The notes beneath the pieces are model-generated. The model did not search any database. It worked only from the letters and a program-made list of their open reading frames with translations, and was not told the origin of the DNA. A stretch of 14,980 bases of DNA from Miltoncostaeales bacterium (lineage in GTDB: Bacteria > Actinomycetota > Thermoleophilia > Miltoncostaeales > Miltoncostaeaceae). Each line of letters opens with the position of its first letter. The first letter of the stretch is position 1. A program made the translations under genes and the position numbers. The stretch spans positions 1 to 14,980 of the forward strand of contig JAUROO010000028.1 in assembly GCA_030829765.1 (NCBI GenBank). Direction: 5' to 3'. Shown in pieces: positions 1 to 6,842 of this stretch.

Positions 1-72
1 ATCCTAGCCCATCGCACCCGATTTTCCGCGCTCACCCCGGGACTCCGCGGCGAGGGCATCCGGCCACCGCGG

Positions 73-78
73 TAGCGT
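73..78 (+). promoter_or_regulatory. possible -10 element for the small HTH gene
   Basis: TAGCGT fits the TAnnnT actinobacterial -10 pattern and lies 31 nt before the ATG at 110, which would give a short leader carrying the Shine-Dalgarno at 96-105. I see no convincing -35. The rest of 1-109 shows no gene that I can support. Confidence 0.22.
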
Positions 79-109
79 CGGCGGCACGACGCCGCAGAGG
101 GAGGATGAG

Positions 110-307
110 ATGCCGAATCACCTGACCCCCGACGAGATGGCCGAGGCCGTCGGAATGCGCACGGACAGGTTGCTGCGCTACTGCCTGGAGCAGGCGATCC
201 CGATCTACCGCGGACGGGTGGACAGGACGCTCGTCGTCGCGAGCCTGCTGGCATCCGGGCATCGGTTCCCGGATGACACCGACGCCGGGGAGATCCTGGC
301 GGCGTGA
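110..307 (+). CDS. small putative helix-turn-helix DNA-binding protein
   Basis: This 65-residue protein is not assigned to a named family. Its start is well supported: a purine-rich Shine-Dalgarno (AGAGGGAGGA, 96-105) sits 4 nt before the ATG. Residues 5-45 read like an excisionase/MerR-type winged HTH: LTPDEMAEAVGM resembles the first two helices, RTDRLLRYCLEQ a recognition helix, and IPIYRGRVDRTLV a short beta wing, followed by a final helix. No ligand domain, transmembrane segment or cysteine cluster is present, so any regulatory role would rest on the DNA-binding domain alone. It ends in TGA and is followed after 8 nt by a strong GC hairpin, which suggests a monocistronic unit separate from dacB. 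The HTH reading is inference from pattern; the gene itself is fairly secure. Confidence 0.68.
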   Translation: MPNHLTPDEMAEAVGMRTDRLLRYCLEQAIPIYRGRVDRTLVVASLLASGHRFPDDTDAGEILAA

Positions 308-315
308 TGTCGGCG

Positions 316-348
316 CGGCCCCGGGGCGCCGCGCGCGCGCCGGGGCCG
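316..348 (+). terminator. strong GC hairpin, probable terminator after the HTH gene
   Basis: The arms CGGCCCCGG (316-324) and CCGGGGCCG (340-348) pair perfectly over 9 bp. After one G-G mismatch, four further pairs (326-329 with 335-338) close a 5-nt loop. No T tract follows, so this would be a U-less terminator of the kind often proposed in high-GC actinobacteria. It lies just upstream of the candidate dacB -10 and would insulate the two genes. Confidence 0.45.
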
Positions 349-352
349 GCGC

Positions 353-358
353 TAGCCT
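353..358 (+). promoter_or_regulatory. candidate leaderless -10 for dacB
   Basis: TAGCCT matches TAnnnT and ends exactly 10 nt before the GTG at 369, so transcription would start at or next to the start codon. No Shine-Dalgarno precedes the GTG, as expected of a leaderless message. No -35 is apparent. The same layout occurs in front of surE. Confidence 0.38.
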
Positions 359-368
359 GCGGGGCGTC

Positions 369-1655
369 GTGAGTCGCCTCCTGCCACGTGCCCGGCATGC
401 CGTGGTCACCCTGTCCGCGGGTGTCCTGGTCCTCGCGGCCGCGGGCACCTCGGCGGCGCAATCGAACCCCGTCGACCGCACGATCGACGCGTTCGCCACG
501 CGCAACCCCACCACCAGCGCGCTGGTGCAGCGCATTGACACAAACGCTCCCATCACGGTGGCATCCTGGCGCCCGGAGACCGCCCTCGCGCCGGCGTCCA
601 CAATGAAGATCATCACGAGCGCCGCGGCCCTGCTCACCGTGGGGCCCGATTTCCGGTTCACCACCCGGCTTGAATCGGGGCGCGATGCCCGCGGGCCGGG
701 GGGCGTGGTGAGCGGGCCGGCGTACCTGATCGGCGCAGGCGACCCCATGCTGGCCACGCGGTCCTACTCGCGCCAGTCGCTCGACGGGCTCGGCACATCG
801 CTCGACGACCTGGCGCGTGATGTTCGCGAGCAGGGCGTGAAGCGGATCACCGGCGGGGTGGTGGTGGACGAGACGCTGTTCGACCGCAAGCGGATGGGGC
901 CGCGGTGGAAGAGCAGCTACCGGTACGAATGCCCGCCGCTGTCGGGCATCGCCACGAACCAGAACCGCGCGAATGGCGGATCGAACGTGTCAAGCCCCAC
1001 GATCGCGGCGGGACGGCGCATGGTGGCCGCGCTGCGGCGGGCGGGCGTGCGGGTAAGCGGTGGCGTGCGCACCGGGCAGGACGTGCCCGGCGGCGATGTG
1101 ATCGGCCAGGTGCGGTCGGAGCGCATCGAGCGGGTGCTCGACTTCATGAACGCGCGCAGCGACAACTTCACCGCAGAGATCCTCACCAAGGACGTGGGCG
1201 CATACGCGGCCGGCCGCGGCACCACCGCCGCCGGCACACGGGAGGCCGAGGACCTGCTGCGCCGGCGCGGAATCCTCACCGCGTCCGACGACTTCGTGGA
1301 TGGCTCCGGCCTCTCGCACAGCAACCGCGTCTCGGCATCCACTCTCGTCGGGGTGCTGCGCGACGCAGAGGCCGATCCATCATGGGGGGATGCCCTGGTG
1401 GGGTCTCTGCCCCGCGGTGGCGAGGGGACCCTCATCCGGCGCCTCAAGGGTCCGGCGGTCCGCAAGCGCGTACGTGCCAAGACCGGTTACATCAACGGGG
1501 TTGCATCCCTGGCCGGAACGGTCACCAGCCGGTCCGGGGCCCGCTATGCCTTCGCGTTCCTCATGAATACCTCCGACATCAGCGGAGCCCAGAAGGCGAT
1601 GGACCGGGCGGTGACCCTGCTCGCCACCGGCCGGGCGGACGGCGTCACCGGCTAG
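369..1655 (+). CDS. dacB: D-alanyl-D-alanine carboxypeptidase/endopeptidase, PBP4 family (peptidase S13)
   Basis: This exported penicillin-binding protein should trim or cleave peptide cross-bridges of peptidoglycan outside the membrane. All three active-site motifs of the serine penicilloyl transferases are present: STMK with nucleophile S77 and K80, SDN at 264-266, and KTG at 371-373. The GTG at 369 is chosen because it gives a clean signal peptide: basic MSRLLPRARH, a hydrophobic stretch at 11-25, and probable cleavage after Ala30. A longer reading from 273 would add an Arg/Gly/Ala-rich stretch and overlap the preceding gene. The product is 428 aa, somewhat shorter than the usual 450-490 of the family. 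It converges on ligA, and the two stop codons share the CTAG at 1652-1655. The family call is secure; the exact activity (endopeptidase or carboxypeptidase) cannot be told from sequence. Confidence 0.93.
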   Translation: MSRLLPRARHAVVTLSAGVLVLAAAGTSAAQSNPVDRTIDAFATRNPTTSALVQRIDTNAPITVASWRPETALAPASTMKIITSAAALLTVGPDFRFTTRLESGRDARGPGGVVSGPAYLIGAGDPMLATRSYSRQSLDGLGTSLDDLARDVREQGVKRITGGVVVDETLFDRKRMGPRWKSSYRYECPPLSGIATNQNRANGGSNVSSPTIAAGRRMVAALRRAGVRVSGGVRTGQDVPGGDVIGQVRSERIERVLDFMNARSDNFTAEILTKDVGAYAAGRGTTAAGTREAEDLLRRRGILTASDDFVDGSGLSHSNRVSASTLVGVLRDAEADPSWGDALVGSLPRGGEGTLIRRLKGPAVRKRVRAKTGYINGVASLAGTVTSRSGARYAFAFLMNTSDISGAQKAMDRAVTLLATGRADGVTG

Positions 1656-3700
1656 TCCCCGCGCTCCGGCACCGGGGCGGACCCCGCGAGCACCGCGGCA
1701 AAGGTGGCCTCGTCCACGACGGGGACACCCGCGTTCTCCGCCTTGGCCACCTTTGACCCGGGGTCGGCTCCCACCACCACGAAGCTGGTCTTCCGGCTGA
1801 CGGTGTCGGTGCTCTTGCCGCCGGCCGCGATGATCGCACGACGGGCTTCATCGCGCGTGAATGCCTGCAGAGCGCCGGTGACGACCACGGTGCAGCCGGT
1901 GAGGGGGCCGTCCACCGGCCCATCGGGCACGTCCATCTCCATCGTGAGGCCCGCTGCGCGAAGGCGGTCGAGCATGGCGCGGTTGTCACCCGACGACAGG
2001 AACTCCGTGACGGCCTCGGCCACCACGGGCCCTACGCCGTCCGCACGGGCCAGGTCATCCGCCGTCGCGCCGAGCAGGGCATCGAGGCGCGGCGCGACCA
2101 GCGCGATGGCATCGGCGGTCACCTGGCCCACGTGCCGGATGCCCAGCGCGTTGATCACCCGGGGCCACGGGCGCTGCCGCGACTGCCCGATGCCGTTCAC
2201 CAGGTTCGCCGCGCTCTGGTCCTTGAATCCCTCGAGCGGTACGAGCTGCTCCGCCGTGAGGTCGTACAGGTCGGCCACGTTGGCGATGAGACCGACATCG
2301 AACAGCTTCTGCACGGTCTTCTCGCCGAGGCCTTCGATGTCCATGCATCCGCGCGATGCGAAGTGGATGACGCTCTCCACCAGTTGCGCGGGGCACGACC
2401 GATTGGGGCACCGCCAGATGACCTCGCCCTCGGGCCGCACCAGGGCGGCGGCGCACGCCGGGCAATGGGTGGGCACCTCGAACGCGCGCTCGTCACCGGT
2501 GCGGCGCTGCGTAAGGGCCGACACCACCTGGGGGATGACATCACCCGCGCGCTGCACCACCACCGTGTCGCCGATGCGCAGGTCCTTCCGGGCGAGGTCG
2601 TCCTGGTTGTGCAGGGTGGCGCGCTCCACGGTGACCCCGCCCACGTGCACGGGGTCGAGCTCAGCCCACGGAACGATGGCCCCGGTGCGCCCCACGTTCA
2701 CCCGGATGTCGCGCAGCAGCGTGGTGGCCGTGGTGGGCGCGAACTTGTAGGCGATGGCCCATCGGGGGGCGCGCGCCACCGCCCCCAGCCGCCTCTGCAT
2801 CTCGAGCGAGTCCACCTTGACCACCGCACCATCGATGTCGTAGTCGAGGTCGCCCCGGCGCTCCTCCCAGGCCGCGCACGCGACGGCCACCGCATCGATG
2901 TCGTCGTATACAGCGATGAGGGGGTTCACCGGAAAGCCCGCCTCGCGCAGCCAGGCCAGCATGTCCTCGTGGCTCACGGCACCGATGCCGTCGGCGGCGC
3001 CCACCGCATAGAACCAGGCGCTCAACGGGCGCTCCGCCGTGAGGCGGGGATCGAGCTGCCGCAGGCTGCCGGCGGCGGCGTTTCGGGGGTTCGCGAACGT
3101 GGGCAGCCCCTCGCGCGCCCGGGCCTCGTTGAACTGCGCAAAGGCCTCAAGGGGCAGGTACACCTCGCCCCGCACCTCGACGCGCTCCGGCGGAGCGCCG
3201 ATGCCGTCGCGCAGCACCAGGGGCACGGCCATGATCGTGCGGATGTTCGCGGTGACGTCCTCCCCCACCTCGCCGTCACCGCGGGTGGCGCCCACCGCGA
3301 GGCGACCGTCCTCGTAGGTGAGGGAGATGGCCAGGCCGTCGATCTTGGGCTCCACCACGTAGCGCACGGGGCGGCCAGCCATGCCCTCCTGATCGAGTAC
3401 CGCGGCGAGGCGGCGGTTCCATTCACGCAACTCCTCGGCGCCGCGGGCGTTCGCCAGGCTCAGCATCGGCTGCAGGTGACGGTGGGGCGAGAACCTGCTG
3501 GACGGCTGCGCGCCCACCCGCTGGGTGGGCGAATCGTGGGTCACCAGGCCCGGGTGCGCGGCTTCGAGCTGCTCCAGTTCCCGCATCCATGCGTCATAGA
3601 CGGCATCGTCCACCGGGGGGTCGTCCCGCACGTAATACCGGTACGACGCATCGCGGATGAGGGCGCGCAGTTCGGCCACGCGGTCGGCGGCGTCAGGCAT
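1652..3700 (-). CDS. ligA: NAD-dependent DNA ligase LigA
   Basis: The enzyme seals nicks in duplex DNA during replication and repair using NAD as the AMP donor. At 682 aa it has normal length (E. coli LigA has 671) and all expected modules in order. These are: an N-terminal Ia domain with the YxxxD-type NAD-contacting segment near residues 18-40; the nucleotidyltransferase motif EPKIDG with catalytic Lys119; an OB fold in the middle; a four-cysteine zinc finger (C413, C416, C431, C436); helix-hairpin-helix repeats around 440-590 (for example DIEGLGEKT); and a C-terminal BRCT domain from about 605. The ATG at 3700 overlaps the end of the HAD gene by 8 nt, so it is the last gene of a surE-HAD-ligA operon. 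Its 3' end overlaps the convergent dacB by 4 nt, leaving no room for an intergenic terminator. Confidence 0.97.
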   Translation of the reverse strand: MPDAADRVAELRALIRDASYRYYVRDDPPVDDAVYDAWMRELEQLEAAHPGLVTHDSPTQRVGAQPSSRFSPHRHLQPMLSLANARGAEELREWNRRLAAVLDQEGMAGRPVRYVVEPKIDGLAISLTYEDGRLAVGATRGDGEVGEDVTANIRTIMAVPLVLRDGIGAPPERVEVRGEVYLPLEAFAQFNEARAREGLPTFANPRNAAAGSLRQLDPRLTAERPLSAWFYAVGAADGIGAVSHEDMLAWLREAGFPVNPLIAVYDDIDAVAVACAAWEERRGDLDYDIDGAVVKVDSLEMQRRLGAVARAPRWAIAYKFAPTTATTLLRDIRVNVGRTGAIVPWAELDPVHVGGVTVERATLHNQDDLARKDLRIGDTVVVQRAGDVIPQVVSALTQRRTGDERAFEVPTHCPACAAALVRPEGEVIWRCPNRSCPAQLVESVIHFASRGCMDIEGLGEKTVQKLFDVGLIANVADLYDLTAEQLVPLEGFKDQSAANLVNGIGQSRQRPWPRVINALGIRHVGQVTADAIALVAPRLDALLGATADDLARADGVGPVVAEAVTEFLSSGDNRAMLDRLRAAGLTMEMDVPDGPVDGPLTGCTVVVTGALQAFTRDEARRAIIAAGGKSTDTVSRKTSFVVVGADPGSKVAKAENAGVPVVDEATFAAVLAGSAPVPERGD

Positions 3701-4343
3701 CCGTGCCCCGCATCAGGTAACCCGTGAGATCCGGCACCGCATCGAACACGACGTCCGCATCGGCGAGGGCATCGGACGGGAAAAAGCCCCAGGTCACGCC
3801 GACCGTGGTGACCCCCGCACCGCGGCCCGCCGCGATGTCGAAGGGGGCATCCCCGACGTAGCAGGCGGCGTCCGGCGATGCACCGAGCCGCGCAAGGGCG
3901 TGAATCACCGGATCGGGGGCGGGCTTGTGCAGCGTCGTGTCCTCGACCGCCACCAGCACATCCACGTGGCGCGCGACCTCGGGCAACGCATCAAATGCCA
4001 GCTGCACGGTGGGTCCGGCCTTCGAGGTGACGACTCCCACCCGGCATCCCGCGGCGCGGAGGTCGGCGAGCATCTGCGCCACCCCGGGGTAGGGCCGGAT
4101 GAGCTCCGCCGTGTGCGCATGGTTCCACGCGCGCTGCGCGCGCACCAGCTCCCCGGCCCGATCCTCATCGAAGGCCCGCATCTGCTCGATGAGCGGCCGC
4201 CCCACGTTGGCGAGCAGCTCGTGGTCGGGGAGGTCCGTGCCGAGCACCGTGCGCACCGCATGGCGGTGGCTCTCGCGGATCAGCGCCACGGTGTCCACCA
4301 CCGTGCCGTCCAGGTCGAACAGCACCGTGCCGAAGCGCGGCAC
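3693..4343 (-). CDS. HAD-superfamily phosphatase (PpaX/Gph-like)
   Basis: This 216-residue haloacid dehalogenase-type hydrolase carries all four motifs. Motif I is DLDGT with nucleophile D10 and general acid D12. VVTSK supplies the motif II Thr/Ser, the KPAPDP lysine is motif III, and GDAPFDIAAG holds the metal-binding acidic residues of motif IV. The long helical insertion between motifs I and II is a C1-type cap. Family relatives include phosphoglycolate phosphatase and pyrophosphatase PpaX; the opening DLDGTVVDT followed by a GRPL segment resembles PpaX, but the substrate cannot be settled here. It starts with GTG 4 nt after the surE stop and overlaps ligA by 8 nt, so it is tightly embedded in that operon. 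A housekeeping role in removing damaged or by-product phosphometabolites is plausible and is inference. Confidence 0.88.
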   Translation of the reverse strand: MPRFGTVLFDLDGTVVDTVALIRESHRHAVRTVLGTDLPDHELLANVGRPLIEQMRAFDEDRAGELVRAQRAWNHAHTAELIRPYPGVAQMLADLRAAGCRVGVVTSKAGPTVQLAFDALPEVARHVDVLVAVEDTTLHKPAPDPVIHALARLGASPDAACYVGDAPFDIAAGRGAGVTTVGVTWGFFPSDALADADVVFDAVPDLTGYLMRGTDA

Positions 4344-4347
4344 CGGG

Positions 4348-5154
4348 CTACGACACCCCGGCGACCGACCGCAGCATCTCGTCCAGCTCCCACCGGGCCA
4401 TGCGATCCATGCCCTCGAGGTCGGTCAGGTCGAAGTGCAGGGGCGTGACGCTCAGGAGGTTGTCATCGATCGCGGACAGGTCGGTACCCGGCTGCATGTC
4501 GTGGCTCATCGGCTCGCCGTAGATGCGGAAATGGCGGGAGGTGCCCCGCGTCCCCTCGAGCACCAGCGAGTCGTCGTACACCCGGCGCCCCAGGCGGGTC
4601 ACGCGCGCGCCCGCCAGCTCGGCCGGCGGAACGCCGGGGCCGTTGACGTTGAAGATCACGTGGCGGGGGAACTTCTCCTCGCAGGCCAGGGGCACGAGCT
4701 TGGCGGCGAAGGCCGTGACGGCCTGGAAGTCGTAGTCCGGGCCCGGGCCGCTGCCACCGCCCAGGGCGTCCTGGCTCACCGCGATGGCCGGTATGCCCAG
4801 CATCACGCCCTCGAGCGCCGCGGCGACCGTGCCCGAGTAGGTCACGTCGTCCCCGAGGTTCAGTCCCAGGTTGGCACCGCTCACCACGACATCGGGGGGA
4901 TCGCCGATCAGCCCCAGTGCCCCCAGCCGCACGCAGTCGACCGGCGTGCCACCCACCGCGTGCGCGGGAAAGCCGTCTGCCATCTGCACGTCGTCCACTA
5001 CCAGCGGGTCGTGGATGGTGATGCCGCGCGCGATCGCGCTGCGGTTCGCGTCCGGCGCGATCACGAAGACCTCACCCAGATGATCGACCGCCTGCCGCAG
5101 GGCAAGAATGCCCGGTGCGTGCACGCCGTCGTCATTGGTCACCAGGATCCTCAC
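4348..5154 (-). CDS. surE: 5'/3'-nucleotidase SurE
   Basis: SurE is a metal-dependent phosphatase acting on nucleoside monophosphates (and short polyphosphate in some species) and is linked to stress survival. The 268-residue product has the family hallmark N-terminus, MRILVTNDDG, with metal ligands D8 and D9, plus S39 in DANRSA and N95 in VSGAN. These match the four ligands known from characterised SurE proteins. It starts with GTG and has no Shine-Dalgarno; a TAGCAT box lies 10 nt upstream, so the message may be leaderless. It heads an operon with a HAD phosphatase (4-nt gap) and ligA. Pairing two nucleotide or phosphate salvage enzymes with an NAD-consuming ligase may reflect general nucleotide hygiene, but that link is only suggested by position. 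Confidence 0.95.
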   Translation of the reverse strand: MRILVTNDDGVHAPGILALRQAVDHLGEVFVIAPDANRSAIARGITIHDPLVVDDVQMADGFPAHAVGGTPVDCVRLGALGLIGDPPDVVVSGANLGLNLGDDVTYSGTVAAALEGVMLGIPAIAVSQDALGGGSGPGPDYDFQAVTAFAAKLVPLACEEKFPRHVIFNVNGPGVPPAELAGARVTRLGRRVYDDSLVLEGTRGTSRHFRIYGEPMSHDMQPGTDLSAIDDNLLSVTPLHFDLTDLEGMDRMARWELDEMLRSVAGVS

Positions 5155-5164
5155 CGCGCGCCCA

Positions 5165-5170
5165 ATGCTA
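5165..5170 (-). promoter_or_regulatory. candidate leaderless -10 for surE
   Basis: On the minus strand TAGCAT ends 10 nt before the surE GTG at 5154, the same TAGCxT-N10-GTG layout seen at dacB. No recognisable -35 lies 16-19 nt further upstream. Confidence 0.38.
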
Positions 5171-5252
5171 GTGCCGCCCGCGGTCTACCCGATCGAAGGG
5201 CAATCGTGTGACCGGGGGCGCGGGTTTCCCGGAGGGACGACGAAACGACGCC

Positions 5253-5279
5253 AGGCCCCTGGGCGAAGCCCCGGGGCCT
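5253..5279 (-). terminator. second of two tandem hairpins after truA
   Basis: AGGCCCC (5253-5259) pairs perfectly with GGGGCCT (5273-5279). After one T/C mismatch, GGGC (5261-5264) pairs with GCCC (5268-5271) around a 3-nt loop. It is directly adjacent to the hairpin at 5280-5312 and, on the transcript, follows it. Only a weakly U-rich stretch comes after it, so termination is inferred from position and stability. Confidence 0.45.
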
Positions 5280-5312
5280 CGCGCTTCCGATTCGCGACCG
5301 AAGGGAAGCGCG
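5280..5312 (-). terminator. first of two tandem hairpins after truA, probable end of the ribosomal protein operon
   Basis: CGCGCTTCC (5280-5288) pairs perfectly with GGAAGCGCG (5304-5312). Inside it TTCG (5291-5294) pairs with CGAA (5299-5302) around a 4-nt loop. It begins 12 nt after the truA stop codon. Because it occupies the only sizeable gap between truA and surE, a role as operon terminator or 3'-end stabiliser is the simplest reading. It could also be a member of a genome-wide palindromic repeat family. Confidence 0.48.
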
Positions 5313-5324
5313 CGCGGTCCCGCG

Positions 5325-6080
5325 CTAGTCCGGCGCGGGATACCGCACGCCGACGAGCGTGAGGGCGTGCGGGGGCGCCGTGGGTCCGGCCGCCGACCGC
5401 GGAGCGCCATCCAGCAGGGCCACGTACGACTCGACCGTGCGCGCTCCCCGCGCGACGTCGAGCATCGTGCCGACCACCACCCGCACCATGTGGCGAAGGA
5501 ACGCATTGGCCTCGATCCGCAGCACCAGCTCGTCCCCCACGTCGCCCCATGCGCAGTGGAGCACGGTGCGGTCGAAGAACACGTGGTGCGTATCGGTGGG
5601 GGTGAACGCCGTGAAGTCGTGCCGCCCCACTGTGGCGGCTGCGCAGGTATCGAGGGCCGCGCGATCCAACGGACGGCCAACCTGCCCGAACGTCCGCGTC
5701 CGCCGCAGGGGTGATGGCGGGCCGGCGAGGATGCGGTACTCGTACGCGCGGCTCATGGCATCGGCGCGGGCATCGAAGCCGTCGGGCGCCGGGGCGGCCG
5801 CGCGCACCGCGACGTCGTCGGGCAGCAGCCCGTTCAGCGACCGGCGCAGGCGCTCCGCATCCGGTGCACGGGCGCCCGCGGGCACGGCCACGCTCACGAC
5901 CTGGGCCGTGGCATGCACGCCGGCGTCGGTCCGTCCGGCCACGCGGACCTCGGGCCGTCGCCCCATCACGCCCTCGAGGGCGTCCCGGAGGACGCCCTCG
6001 ATCGTCCGCTCCGATGGCTGCTCGGCCCAGCCCGCGAACCCCGCGCCGTCGTACTCGACGTCAAGGCGCAGGACGGGCAT
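5325..6080 (-). CDS. truA: tRNA pseudouridine(38-40) synthase TruA
   Basis: TruA converts uridines 38-40 of the tRNA anticodon arm to pseudouridine. The 251-residue product has the catalytic motif AGRTDAGVHATAQ with nucleophile D52, and the downstream tyrosine motif SRAYEYRI. The N-terminal strand with EYDGAGFAGW is typical of the family. A longer open frame exists upstream, but the ATG at 6080 gives the canonical MPVLRLDVEYDG start, so I use it. No Shine-Dalgarno is visible in front of that ATG, and the gap from the upstream secreted-protein gene is only 11 nt, so translation may depend on coupling. truA at the end of the alpha operon after rplQ is common; here an extra gene separates the two. 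Tandem hairpins follow. Confidence 0.95.
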   Translation of the reverse strand: MPVLRLDVEYDGAGFAGWAEQPSERTIEGVLRDALEGVMGRRPEVRVAGRTDAGVHATAQVVSVAVPAGARAPDAERLRRSLNGLLPDDVAVRAAAPAPDGFDARADAMSRAYEYRILAGPPSPLRRTRTFGQVGRPLDRAALDTCAAATVGRHDFTAFTPTDTHHVFFDRTVLHCAWGDVGDELVLRIEANAFLRHMVRVVVGTMLDVARGARTVESYVALLDGAPRSAAGPTAPPHALTLVGVRYPAPD

Positions 6081-6091
6081 GGCGCGGCGGG

Positions 6092-6832
6092 CTAGTTCAG
6101 GTTGGCCGGCGTCAGCCCGAACGCGCTCGCGCGGAAGCCGTACACGTTGTACAGCGCGGTTGCGTTGCGGAGAACCTGCACCGAGCCCCACTGGTTCGTC
6201 ATGTTGAGCGTGGCGTAGGCGCTGCCGGGCTTGGTCACGACCGCCCACTGCCAGCCGTTCACCGGACCCACGCGGCGCTCGGTCACCTTCACGCCGTTGG
6301 TCTGCTGCAGCGACACGAACACGCTCGCCTGGTTGCTCGTCTTGTTCCGGCGCTGGGCCGTCACCACGAGCCGGTAGAGGCCGCTCGGCGAGGACGCCAG
6401 CGTCTTCTTGGTGCTGGTGGACGCACACGGCGCACCACCCGGGAAGAGATCGTTCACGACCGGCGCCGGGATGCTGCCGACGTTGTCGCAGAAGTTCACG
6501 CCTCCGTCGACCACGGTCCAGTTGGGACCGGCACCGGTCAGCACCGTCCACTGGGCCGGGATGAGCCCCGTGTACTTGGCGGTGGGCTGGATCTGCGCCC
6601 GTGCGTAGGCCTGGTTCACCGACGAGATGGCGATGTTCTGCACCGTGTACGCCGAGTACGTGTACCCCTGCGTCTGGCTGGTCCAGTAGTTGACGGCACT
6701 TACGATGCCGTTGATCTGCGTCTGGTTGGCGGCCATCACCGCGGTGCCGGACGACGCGCCGATGATCGCCACCCCGGCAGCCGCGGTCACAGCCACCGCA
6801 CAGGTCGCGGCGATACGGGTGCGGATGCTCAT
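6092..6832 (-). CDS. uncharacterised secreted protein inserted between rplQ and truA
   Basis: I do not recognise a named family. The 246-residue product begins with a clear Sec signal peptide: MSIRTR, a hydrophobic Ala/Val/Ile core to about residue 26, and a probable cleavage at residues 34-36 (VMA-A-N). The mature part is rich in Asn, Gln, Thr and Ser. Residues 62-136 show aromatic spacing and a W-T-V-V-D-G-G...C...IPAPVVNDL...C pattern that recalls domains in secreted hypothetical proteins of actinobacteria. C115 and C136 are the only mature cysteines and could form a disulfide. A second half (137-246) looks beta-rich (RLVVTAQ, ASVFVSLQQ, WQWAVVT). Its ATG overlaps the rplQ TGA as ATGA and has a GGGAG Shine-Dalgarno (6840-6844) at 7 nt, so it is translationally coupled. 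GC sampled at 6601-6720 is about 60%, below the roughly 70% nearby. Function unknown. Confidence 0.85.
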   Translation of the reverse strand: MSIRTRIAATCAVAVTAAAGVAIIGASSGTAVMAANQTQINGIVSAVNYWTSQTQGYTYSAYTVQNIAISSVNQAYARAQIQPTAKYTGLIPAQWTVLTGAGPNWTVVDGGVNFCDNVGSIPAPVVNDLFPGGAPCASTSTKKTLASSPSGLYRLVVTAQRRNKTSNQASVFVSLQQTNGVKVTERRVGPVNGWQWAVVTKPGSAYATLNMTNQWGSVQVLRNATALYNVYGFRASAFGLTPANLN

Positions 6833-6842
6833 GCGGATGCTC
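6821..6842. repeat. 10-nt direct repeat at 12-nt period across the rplQ/secreted-gene junction
   Basis: GCGGATGCTC occurs at 6821-6830 and again at 6833-6842. The repeat covers the last codons and stop of rplQ and the first codons of the secreted-protein gene, including the ATGA overlap. It could be a small slippage duplication that shaped the junction. Confidence 0.6.

Noticed and set aside
1..75. Possible 3' end of a preceding plus-strand gene in frame 1, ending at TAG 73-75
   Set aside because: Only about 24 codons are visible and none resembles a known C-terminus, so I cannot support it.
32..757. 241-codon minus-strand frame opposite the HTH gene and dacB
   Set aside because: It lies opposite better-supported genes, is Arg/Ala-rich, and has no motif or ribosome site.
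1657..1677. Hairpin as dacB terminator
   Set aside because: The stem is only 5 bp with an 11-nt loop and lies within ligA coding sequence; too weak to call.
2132..3727. 531-codon open frame on the plus strand opposite ligA
   Set aside because: It is antisense to a complete ligA with all motifs, has His/Arg/Gly-rich low-information composition and no ribosome site. Long antisense frames are expected at this GC.
6081..6551. N-terminal extension of truA to a 408-codon frame
   Set aside because: The extension overlaps the secreted-protein gene in another frame and lacks homology; the ATG at 6080 gives the canonical TruA start.
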